Part shown: positions 1 to 7,286 of the stretch, piece after piece
How the letters are laid out: every line of letters begins with the position of its first letter
Position numbering within the stretch: position 1 is the stretch's first letter
Origin: Bordetella genomosp. 13
Lineage (GTDB): Bacteria > Pseudomonadota > Gammaproteobacteria > Burkholderiales > Burkholderiaceae_B
Direction of reading: 5' to 3'
Assembly (NCBI RefSeq): GCF_002119665.1
Contig: NZ_CP021111.1
Span: 806,001 to 870,000 of the forward strand
DNA: 64,000 nt
The notes under the pieces: model-generated
Database searches by the model: none
Told to the model about the DNA's origin: nothing
Seen by the model: the letters and a program-made list of their open reading frames with translations, nothing else
Translations under genes and position numbers: made by a program

Positions 1-1971
1 ATCGGATTGTTCGGCGCCGGCCGCGAAGGCCTGGACGTCCTCGAGCAGGCGGCGGGCAATGTCGGTGGCGTTGCCGGGCGGGGCGGACAGCAGGCTCAGC
101 ATGCGGGGATCGCCATACTGGCCGCCCTGGCTATTGACGGCCTCGGTGACCCCGTCGGTATAGCCTACCAGCACCTCGCCAGGCCCCACGTGGGCGTACA
201 GCGGCTGATAGACCATGTCCTCCTGCACGCCGCAGGCCGGGCCGCTGCGGCCCTCGAGCATGCGCAGCGTGCCGTCGGCGCCGATCACGATGGGCTTGAG
301 ATGGCCGGCATTGGCCCAGGACAGTTCGCCAGTGTCCAGGTCGAGCACGCCCAGCAGCAGCGTGACGAACATCATGTTCGGATTGTTCTCGGCGAGGCGG
401 TTGTTGATCTTCTGCATGATCTGCGCCGGGTCCGTCTCGTCCTCGGCCGTGGCGCGGATGAGCGTGCGCGTGACCGCCATGAACAGCGCGGCGGGCACGC
501 CCTTGTCGGACACGTCGCCGATGGCCAGGCACAGCCTGCCGTCGGGCATCATGAAGTAGTCGTACAGGTCGCCGCCCACCTGCTTGGCGGGCAGCATGGT
601 GGCGTGCAGGTCGACGTGCTGGCGCACGTCGCTGCCCAGTGGCACCGGCAGCAGCCCCAGCTGGATGGCGCGCGCGATGTTCAGTTCGCTTTCGAAGCGC
701 TCGCGCGAGGACGTTTCGTGCATCAGGCGCTGCACGTTCTCGCCCAGCTTGCGCTGCATGAACAGGAACGACGCCGCCAGCCGGCCCACCTCGTCGTGGT
801 GGTGCTGCGGCAGCGTGGCGATGTGCGAGGGCACGGATACGTCGGTGGTGAGGTCTTGTTCGGGCAGCTGGCGCGCGTATTGCGTCAGCGTATCCAGCGG
901 CCGCGCGATGCGCGTGGCCAGCAGCCAGGCGAACACCAGCGCCAGCAGCAGCGTGATGGCGAAGATGACGGCCAGGCGGTTCAGCAGCTGTGTGGCCGGC
1001 GCGGTGAAATCGCTTTCGGGCACGGCGGCCACCACCGTCCAGCCCAGCGGCTTGTTGCGCACGGCCTGTATCTGCCAGGGCGCCTTGCCATCGGTGACGC
1101 GCAGCGCCTGCGGCCCGCTCCTGCCTGCCTGCGCCAGCAGCTGGCGCAGCGACTGGCCGGAGGGCCGCTCGATGGCGTCCAGCAGACCCATCTTCTGCGC
1201 GGGCGGCGGCACCACCATGCGCCCGTTGTCGTCCATGATGAAGACGAAGCCCGAGTGCGCCAGCGTCAGCTGCGACAGCGTGCTGCGCATGGCCGATTCC
1301 ATCTGCGCGCGGCGCCCCTGCACCTGCTCGATGATGTCCTGCGCGCTGTCGGTGACGACGAACACCCAGTCCCATTGCCGGAAATAGCCGAAGTAGGCAT
1401 AGCGCGTTTCGGGCTCGCCCTCGATGCCCGGCAGCGGCCAGCGGTAGATGGCGAAACCGTAGCCCAGCCGCCGGGTTTCTTCGTACAGGGCCTCTGCCAG
1501 CGGACGGCCCTTGATGTCGCGCGCGGGCCCCAGGTCGAGGTCGGTCATGGCGTTGTTGCCGGTGGCCAGGACCGAATAGCTGGCGTCATAGACGAAGGCG
1601 TAGCGCCGGTCGTCGAGCTTGAGGCGGTTGATCCACGCCCGCGCCATGCCTTTGGCCGCGCCCTGCGTCATCACGCCGCGCTCGGCCATGTCGGCATAGC
1701 CGGCCAGTACCGTCGAGATGGTGGCGCCCGCCTGAACCAGCTGCCGGCGCCCGGTGCGCACGCTGCTGATCTTGTCGTCCAGCAGCGCGCTCCAGCGCGC
1801 CTCGGTGTCGCGCATCACCAGGTTCAGCACGTTGTCGACCGCGTGCCGCTCGCCGGCTTCGACGGTGCGCGTGACATCGCGCTGCGTGAGCAGCATGACG
1901 AAGGCTGCCAGCACCAGCAGGATCGCGACGACAAGCAGGAAGATCTTGCCGCGTAAGGAGCGCATCAACAT
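1..1971 (-). CDS. SpoIIE/PP2C-family protein phosphatase with Cache-like sensor and HAMP (partial, 3' end outside window)
   Basis: The frame is open from the ATG at 1971 to the window edge, giving 657 residues without a stop. It starts with a membrane anchor (about residues 8-30), followed by a long extracytoplasmic region ending in a Cache-like motif (FGYFRQWDWVFVV), a second membrane segment (about 320-342), a HAMP linker and a SpoIIE/PP2C domain. Phosphatase landmarks are GGDLYDYF (about 467), DVSDKGVPAALFMA (about 485) and YTDGVTEA (about 605). The family (RsbU, Bordetella BtrU) dephosphorylates a STAS antagonist protein. RsbW-like and STAS genes lie 4-5 kb away, so this is probably the phosphatase of that switch. 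An in-frame ATG at 1965 is an alternative start. The extreme C-terminus is not visible. Confidence 0.88.
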   Translation of the reverse strand, partial: MLMRSLRGKIFLLVVAILLVLAAFVMLLTQRDVTRTVEAGERHAVDNVLNLVMRDTEARWSALLDDKISSVRTGRRQLVQAGATISTVLAGYADMAERGVMTQGAAKGMARAWINRLKLDDRRYAFVYDASYSVLATGNNAMTDLDLGPARDIKGRPLAEALYEETRRLGYGFAIYRWPLPGIEGEPETRYAYFGYFRQWDWVFVVTDSAQDIIEQVQGRRAQMESAMRSTLSQLTLAHSGFVFIMDDNGRMVVPPPAQKMGLLDAIERPSGQSLRQLLAQAGRSGPQALRVTDGKAPWQIQAVRNKPLGWTVVAAVPESDFTAPATQLLNRLAVIFAITLLLALVFAWLLATRIARPLDTLTQYARQLPEQDLTTDVSVPSHIATLPQHHHDEVGRLAASFLFMQRKLGENVQRLMHETSSRERFESELNIARAIQLGLLPVPLGSDVRQHVDLHATMLPAKQVGGDLYDYFMMPDGRLCLAIGDVSDKGVPAALFMAVTRTLIRATAEDETDPAQIMQKINNRLAENNPNMMFVTLLLGVLDLDTGELSWANAGHLKPIVIGADGTLRMLEGRSGPACGVQEDMVYQPLYAHVGPGEVLVGYTDGVTEAVNSQGGQYGDPRMLSLLSAPPGNATDIARRLLEDVQAFAAGAEQSD

Positions 1972-2168
1972 GGTGGGAGTGGGGAAGTGTTGCGGGGTTA
2001 CTTCAGTGTTGCGGATTCGGTGTTGCAGATTCGGTGCTACGGATTTGCTTCGGTGTTGCGCGGATGCCGCCGCGCGGGCCGCAACGACGATGCAAAGTGG
2101 AAGCAAAATACATCAATTGTAAAATGTCGGCTACGCTTTCGTGTGAATTCTTGCGGTCTATAACCAAC

Positions 2169-4661
2169 ATGCGTAACGAACCCATGCAGATGGTGCTGGA
2201 AGGCCTGCGGCGCCGTCCTGTACTGGAAGTCACACTGGCGTGCCTCGCGGTGCTGCTGCTGGCCCAGGCCCTCATCGGGGCGCTCAGTCTCTCCGCGTTG
2301 AATCGACTCGTGGCGGATACCACCGCCGATCGCGTCGAAGTGGCCACCCGTCAGGTGGCGGGCGGCATACAGAACGGCCTGCGGCTGGGCAAGCCGCTGG
2401 GTCAGTTCTTCGGCCTCAGCAATCAGTTGCGCGAAGGCGTCGGCGCCGCGCGCGACGTGCATGGCGCGGTGGTCGTCGTGGCGGATGGCCGGCCGGTGGC
2501 GGCCCAGGGCCGCCCCGTCGCCGCGCTGGATGCGCTTGCGCGCGCGTTGCGTGCGCCGGCGGGCGCGCCCCTGCCGGAAGGTGTCGCACGGCGCGGCAGC
2601 GGCACCCTTGTCTCCAATGCCGAAGGCATGGTCACCGTGGCGGTGCCGCTCATCGATGGCACCGGCCAGCTCGCGGGCGCGGTCATGCTGTCCGTGGCGC
2701 CCGACGTGGCGGCCACCCGGCAATTGCTGCTGGACAACATCAAGGTGCTGCTGCTGGTCACGGCGGTCGTGGGGCTGGGCCTTGCCGCGGCCTTCAAATA
2801 CGCCATCCCGCTGACCACGCTGGCCACGGGCGGGCGTGCGCGGTTCCTGGTGCCTCTGGCCGCGCTGCTGGTGGCGCAGGGCGTGTATGCCGGCTACACC
2901 ATCTCCACCTTCCGCAGCGCTTCGCTGGACGTGGCGCGCGGCAACATCACCGCGCTTGCCGAAGGCCTGCAGCGCGACCTCAACCGCGTCATCGGCTACG
3001 GCATTCCCCTGGACCGCATGCGCGGCATCGAAAAGCAGTTCGCGCGTCTGGCCGGCACTTTCCCGGCCATCAGCACCATCGATCTTGTGCAGGACGGCCG
3101 CGTGCTGAACCGCGCCGACGCCAACGGCGCGCTGCCCGCCAAGGGCCTGCCGCGCGCCGCCGAAGTCGCCGACGACCTGACGCTGGTGCTGCCGCTGTCG
3201 GGGCAGTTCGGGGCCTCCACCATCCGGGGCAGTCTCGTCCTGCACCTCTCCGAGGACGTGATCGCCGCCGGCGTGCGCGGCCGGGTGATCGACGCCGCCA
3301 CCGTGGTGCTGGTGGCGCTGGTGGCCGCTGTCGAGATGCTGCTGCTGCTGTCGCTGCTGATGAACCGCGCGTTCTCGGCGCGCGGCTTCAATCCCGAAGG
3401 CAAGCACGTCGGCCCGGACGACGTGTCCGAGATCGGGCGCATCGCGCGCCCCGTGATGTTCGGCTTCCTGTTCGCGTGGGCGCTGCCGCTGGGCTTCCTG
3501 CCGCTGTATGCGCGCAGCCTGTCCACCGGCGGTCTCGACCTGCCGGCCAACCTCATGATGGCGCTGCCCATTTCCGTAGAGATGGGCTGCGGCCTGCTGA
3601 CCGCGCTGCTGGCCGGCGGCCTCACCGATCGCAGGGGCTGGCACGTGCCGGTGCTGGGGGGCCTGGGTGTGTCGTTCCTGGGCCTGGTGGCCTGCGCCGC
3701 CGCACCCAGCCTGCCGTGGTTTTCCGCCGCGCGCGGCCTGGTCGGGCTGGGCTATGGCCTGACCTGGATGGGCCTGCAGGGCTTCGTGGTCACCAGCAGT
3801 CCCGCGCAGTACCGCGGCCGCAACATGACGGGCGTCATCGCCGGCCTGTTCGCGGGCCACCTGTCGGGCGCCGCGGTGGGCGCCATGCTGATGGAGCAGC
3901 TCGGTTTCCGGGCGGTGTTCGTGGTGGGCGCGGTGATGCTGGTGATGCCGCTGCTGGGCGTGCTGGTGCTGATGCGGCCTTACATGGAACGCGCGGCGGC
4001 CAGGGCTCGCGCATCGGTGCCGCGCGCGCGTGCGCGGCTGTCCGAAACGCTCAGCCTGCTGTGCACGCGCGACTTCGGTCTGCTGTTGCTCGGCAGCGTG
4101 ATCCCGTTCTCGATCGCCCAGGTCGGCCTGCTGTCCTTCGCGCTGCCCCTGTATCTCGAGGCCGAGGGCGTGGCCGCGTCCAGCATCGGCCGCGTGCTGA
4201 TGATCTACGGCGTGTGCGTCATCTACCTGGGGCCGCTGATGGGCCGCATGGTCGATCGTTCCAACAGCGCCAAGAAGTACTGGATCGTGATCGGCGGCGT
4301 GGTCGGCAGCGCCGGCATGCTGGGCCTGTACTTCAACAGCGGGTTGCTGGCCGCTTCGTGCGCCGTGCTGATGCTGGCGCTGGCCAGTTGCTTCTCGGGC
4401 GCGTCGCAGTCGCCGTACATGCTGGCCCTGCCCGACGTGCAGCGCTATGGCGCGGCCGGCGCCACCAGCGTGCTGCGCGCCGCGGACAAGCTGGGCCAGA
4501 TGGCGGGTCCGCTGGTGGTGGGAGCCATGTTCGGCGCGGCCGGCATGGGCGCCGGCCTGGCCATCACCGGCGTGATCTATCTGCTGGCGACCTTGCTGTT
4601 CCTGGCCTTTGCGCCGGCGCGTGCGCGCCAGCAGACGGCCGGCGCCGCCACGACGGCCTGA
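2169..4661 (+). CDS. MFS transporter with N-terminal membrane sensor region
   Basis: This is an 830-residue protein, about twice the length of a plain MFS carrier. The first half has a membrane anchor (about 17-40), an extracytoplasmic region, one or two further membrane segments (about 195-250), a second extracytoplasmic region and another membrane helix (about 380-400). The second half is a 12-helix MFS domain with the loop GGLTDRRG and the segment RAARGLVGLGYG-like ARGLVGLGYGLTW. The start was set at ATG 2169, since upstream in-frame codons read through AT-rich, non-coding-looking sequence; ATG 2184 is also possible. It is divergent from the SpoIIE phosphatase gene with about 200 bp between them. 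The substrate is unknown. The sensor half suggests signal-gated transport or receptor use of the MFS fold, which is inference. Confidence 0.82.
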   Translation: MRNEPMQMVLEGLRRRPVLEVTLACLAVLLLAQALIGALSLSALNRLVADTTADRVEVATRQVAGGIQNGLRLGKPLGQFFGLSNQLREGVGAARDVHGAVVVVADGRPVAAQGRPVAALDALARALRAPAGAPLPEGVARRGSGTLVSNAEGMVTVAVPLIDGTGQLAGAVMLSVAPDVAATRQLLLDNIKVLLLVTAVVGLGLAAAFKYAIPLTTLATGGRARFLVPLAALLVAQGVYAGYTISTFRSASLDVARGNITALAEGLQRDLNRVIGYGIPLDRMRGIEKQFARLAGTFPAISTIDLVQDGRVLNRADANGALPAKGLPRAAEVADDLTLVLPLSGQFGASTIRGSLVLHLSEDVIAAGVRGRVIDAATVVLVALVAAVEMLLLLSLLMNRAFSARGFNPEGKHVGPDDVSEIGRIARPVMFGFLFAWALPLGFLPLYARSLSTGGLDLPANLMMALPISVEMGCGLLTALLAGGLTDRRGWHVPVLGGLGVSFLGLVACAAAPSLPWFSAARGLVGLGYGLTWMGLQGFVVTSSPAQYRGRNMTGVIAGLFAGHLSGAAVGAMLMEQLGFRAVFVVGAVMLVMPLLGVLVLMRPYMERAAARARASVPRARARLSETLSLLCTRDFGLLLLGSVIPFSIAQVGLLSFALPLYLEAEGVAASSIGRVLMIYGVCVIYLGPLMGRMVDRSNSAKKYWIVIGGVVGSAGMLGLYFNSGLLAASCAVLMLALASCFSGASQSPYMLALPDVQRYGAAGATSVLRAADKLGQMAGPLVVGAMFGAAGMGAGLAITGVIYLLATLLFLAFAPARARQQTAGAATTA

Positions 4662-4725
4662 GCGGCGTCGCGACCACGTGCCGCGCCGCATGGCGCGGCA
4701 TGAGCCCTCAGGAAGAACGCGCGGC

Positions 4726-5859
4726 TCAGTCGCGGGCCGTAAACGGCACGCGCGCCGTCAGGCCGGTAAGCAGTTCCGCCGCGATGGTGCCCGCCGACGC
4801 TGCCACGGTCTCCACGGGCAGGTCCGGCGTGCCCCACAGCACCACCGGCATGCCGGGGGCCGCATGGTCGATGCCGTCCAGGTCGATGATCATCACGTCC
4901 ATGGTGACGCGGCCCAGCAGCCGCGTGCGTCGTCCGCCTGCCAGCACCGGCGTGCCCGTGCCCGCATGTCGCGGGTAGCCATCGCCGTAGCCGCAGCTGA
5001 CCAAACCTACACGCATGTCCCGCGATGCCACGAAGGCCGCGCGGTAGCCGATGCTGGCGCCGGCCGGCAGGGTCTGCACCGCGAACAGGCGCGCGGTAAG
5101 CGTCATCGCGGGACGCAGGCCCAGGGCGGGTCCGTCTATGCCCGCCAGCGGACTGACGCCATACAGCGCGATGCCCGGACGGACCCAGTCGGTGGCGCAT
5201 ACATGACCGGGATGGCGCAGCAGCGCCGCCGAATTGCAGGTGGACACCAGCCCCGGCAGGCCGGCGATCACCTGCCGGAAACGCGCGTCCGCTTCGGCCA
5301 CGCCGTCTTCGTCCTCGGCACGCGCGTAATGGCTGAGATGGCCGATGGCGCCGATGCGGTGCTGGGCCGCCAGCGCGGTGCAGCGGGCATAGGCGCGCGC
5401 ATAGGCCTCGTCGCTGAAACCGGCAAGGCGGATATCGCCGTCATAGCGCAGCCACACGGCCGGCGCATCGGGGCGGGGTGGGCAGCTTGCCAGCCAATCG
5501 AGCTGTGCTTCGTGCGAGATGACCAGGTGCAGATCGGCCAGGTCGAGCTGTGCAATGTCTTCTTCGGCCAGCAGGCCGCCGTACACCAGGATGGGGCCTT
5601 GCCATCCTGCGGCGCGGCAGGCGTGCGCTTCGGGCAGTTGCTGTACCGCGATGCCGTCCGCTTGGCCGAGGCCGGGCATGGCCAGCGACAGGCCGTGCCC
5701 ATAGGCATCGGCCTTGGCCGTGGCCCAGATGCGGGGCGCGGGCGAAGCGGCGCCGGCGTGGGCGCGTATGACTGCCAGGTTATGGGCGATGGCGTCGGCG
5801 TCGACGCTGGCCTGTATGCGCGTGCCGGCCACGAAGGACGGGAGCCAGCGTGCGTTCAT
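4726..5859 (-). CDS. alr: Alanine racemase
   Basis: This 377-residue PLP enzyme interconverts L- and D-alanine for peptidoglycan synthesis. The PLP lysine is in the motif AKADAYGHG (K about 49). The second catalytic tyrosine is in IGYRAAF, followed by the conserved CGYGDGYPR and GRVTMDVMIIDL blocks. Length is normal for Alr/DadX. The start is the ATG at 5859, because the upstream extension is Arg/Pro-rich and not conserved-looking. It converges on the MFS gene (64 bp apart) and lies downstream of the RsbW-like gene on the same strand with a gap of about 180 bp, so co-transcription is possible but not shown. No dadA neighbour is present, so a biosynthetic Alr role is more likely than catabolic DadX. 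Confidence 0.93.
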   Translation of the reverse strand: MNARWLPSFVAGTRIQASVDADAIAHNLAVIRAHAGAASPAPRIWATAKADAYGHGLSLAMPGLGQADGIAVQQLPEAHACRAAGWQGPILVYGGLLAEEDIAQLDLADLHLVISHEAQLDWLASCPPRPDAPAVWLRYDGDIRLAGFSDEAYARAYARCTALAAQHRIGAIGHLSHYARAEDEDGVAEADARFRQVIAGLPGLVSTCNSAALLRHPGHVCATDWVRPGIALYGVSPLAGIDGPALGLRPAMTLTARLFAVQTLPAGASIGYRAAFVASRDMRVGLVSCGYGDGYPRHAGTGTPVLAGGRRTRLLGRVTMDVMIIDLDGIDHAAPGMPVVLWGTPDLPVETVAASAGTIAAELLTGLTARVPFTARD

Positions 5860-6036
5860 CGCCACACCGGGCTGGCCGGGCGACGACCGGCGTTGGGGCC
5901 GGGGCTGGGACGCATGCGGGCTCCGGAATTCGGATGAAGGGGCGCCATCATACCGTTCTCGTGTCCTTTGGTTGCAAAGTTCGCGTAACTTGCACCTAAG
6001 TGACACCCGCGCGGAAAAAGTTCCGCCGCGGAGAGA

Positions 6037-6465
6037 TCAGGTCTGCATGATCATGGTGAGGCGGTTCCAGTCGCCGTCGCGCTGGTAGGCCAGTTCGTGC
6101 AGGTAATGACGCATCAACCGGGTGCCGTGGCCGCCGATCGCGGCGTCGTCCAGGGTAAGGGCCAGGTCCGGCACGGCGGCCTGGGTGGGATCGTAGGCCA
6201 TTCCATTGTCGGCCACGTCCAGCAGGATGCGTTCCCCATCGCGCCTGCAGGCCAGCCTGACCGAGGGGGCGGAGCCGTCGACCTGCCGCGCCTGGAACGC
6301 GTACGAGACGATGTTGGTGAGTGCTTCGTCCAGGCTGAGCGTAAGCCCGAATACCGTCTTGGCTGGCCAACCTTCGCGTTCTGCAATGCCTTCCAGCCAC
6401 TGGGTGGCCAGCGTTACCGCCTGGGCGTCCGGAGTCAGTTCTAGCGTATCGGGCTGAGGGGGCAT
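6037..6465 (-). CDS. RsbW-like serine kinase / anti-sigma ATP-binding protein
   Basis: This 142-residue cytoplasmic protein has a GHKL ATPase fold of the RsbW/HATPase_c_2 type. The N-box is SLDEALTNIVSYAF, the G1 box is VADNGMAYDP and the G2 box is GGHGTRLMRHY. Length matches single-domain RsbW/BtrW kinases. In the family such kinases phosphorylate a serine on a STAS antagonist and sequester a target, classically a sigma factor. The gene is divergent from the STAS gene at 6642, and a SpoIIE phosphatase is present at the left edge, so all three roles of a partner switch are available. The target is not identifiable here. The start ATG at 6465 was chosen over 6543, whose extra 26 residues are unlike the family. 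Confidence 0.88.
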   Translation of the reverse strand: MPPQPDTLELTPDAQAVTLATQWLEGIAEREGWPAKTVFGLTLSLDEALTNIVSYAFQARQVDGSAPSVRLACRRDGERILLDVADNGMAYDPTQAAVPDLALTLDDAAIGGHGTRLMRHYLHELAYQRDGDWNRLTMIMQT

Positions 6466-6641
6466 AAGTGCCTTGGTGTCAGTGTTCGCAGTGCAGGTAA
6501 CAAGTATGCACGAATGCAGCCTTGCGCCTATACAGTTTTTCATCGTAAAGCCATTGCCACCGTGCCTCGCGTATCATCTTGCCAAAGCGCGGGCCGCGAC
6601 GCCCGCCACTAGCCACGAACTCCAACCTTGGGAAAACACCC

Positions 6642-6977
6642 ATGAATCTCGCGACCGACAAAATCGGAGAGGTGCTTCTGGTCATGCCGGAAGGTCAGAT
6701 CAACAGCGCCAATGCCGCCGGTATCGAAGCCGACCTGATGGCGCAGATCGACAAGGGCGCGCAAAAAGTCGTGCTGGACCTGGGCCGGCTCGACTACATC
6801 TCCAGCGCCGGCCTGCGCGTGGTGCTGGTGCTTGCCAAGAAACTGAAGCAGTTGTCCGGTTCCCTGGTGCTGTGCAACATCCAGCCCCAGGTGCGCGAAG
6901 TGTTCGACATCAGCGGCTTCCTGGCCATTCTTACGGTCACCGACACGCGCGAACAGGCGTTGCAAAAGCTGGCCTGA
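6642..6977 (+). CDS. STAS-domain anti-sigma factor antagonist (RsbV-like)
   Basis: This is a 111-residue single STAS domain. The phosphorylation-site loop is DYISSAGLRVVL, where the serine before AGLR is the residue modified by RsbW-type kinases. The start was placed at ATG 6642, preceded by TTGGGAAAACACC, with GGGA as a weak ribosome-binding site. In the family the unphosphorylated form binds the kinase and releases its target. A good intrinsic terminator follows at 7011-7047, so this gene is probably monocistronic. Its partners are the divergent RsbW-like gene and the SpoIIE phosphatase. It could instead belong to a biofilm or secretion switch such as HsbA or BtrV; nothing in the sequence decides. 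Confidence 0.9.
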   Translation: MNLATDKIGEVLLVMPEGQINSANAAGIEADLMAQIDKGAQKVVLDLGRLDYISSAGLRVVLVLAKKLKQLSGSLVLCNIQPQVREVFDISGFLAILTVTDTREQALQKLA

Positions 6978-7010
6978 TCAGTAGCGCGTTGGCCCCGACA
7001 AGTTCCATGT

Positions 7011-7047
7011 AAAAGCCTCGCCAGAGTTCTGGTCGAGGCTTTTATTT
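7011..7047 (+). terminator. Rho-independent terminator after STAS gene
   Basis: AAAAGCCTCG (7011-7020) pairs with CGAGGCTTTT (7034-7043), and the inner part CCAGA/TCTGG pairs as well. This gives a stem of about 15 bp with one bulge, followed by a T-rich run. It lies 34 bp after the STAS stop. Confidence 0.85.
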
Positions 7048-7156
7048 TGGGCGATCCACGGTCGAACCCGGTTATTGCCCCATTCGTCGCCATTGATAAC
7101 AGGCACGCGACGCCGGGGCGGAAAATACCTGTAATTTGTGTGTCGAAGCAAATGAT

Positions 7157-7185
7157 GTAACGCTCCCCTGGGGGAAGGGTGTTAC
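7157..7185 (+). promoter_or_regulatory. Inverted repeat upstream of vgrG
   Basis: GTAACGCTC (7157-7165) can pair with GGGTGTTAC (7177-7185), including two G-U pairs, around a C/G-rich loop. It sits about 100 bp before the vgrG start in the 309-bp gap 6978-7286. That gap also holds the terminator at 7011 and no gene I can see. It may be a leader RNA hairpin or an operator. Confidence 0.35.
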
Positions 7186-7286
7186 GGCTTCAACGTTGCG
7201 AAGCATTTTCGTCACACCTGCTTTCTAGCATCGTCGCGGTACGTCGGCAGCCCATGCCGACGTTTTCTGGAAAGCAGATCCCCGCA

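Noticed and set aside
7..1956. 649-codon open frame on the + strand
   Set aside because: It is antisense to the SpoIIE phosphatase gene, His/Gln/Arg-rich and without any domain; a by-product of high GC.
2037..4691. 884-codon open frame on the - strand
   Set aside because: Antisense to the MFS gene, low-complexity Arg/His/Gln composition, no domain.
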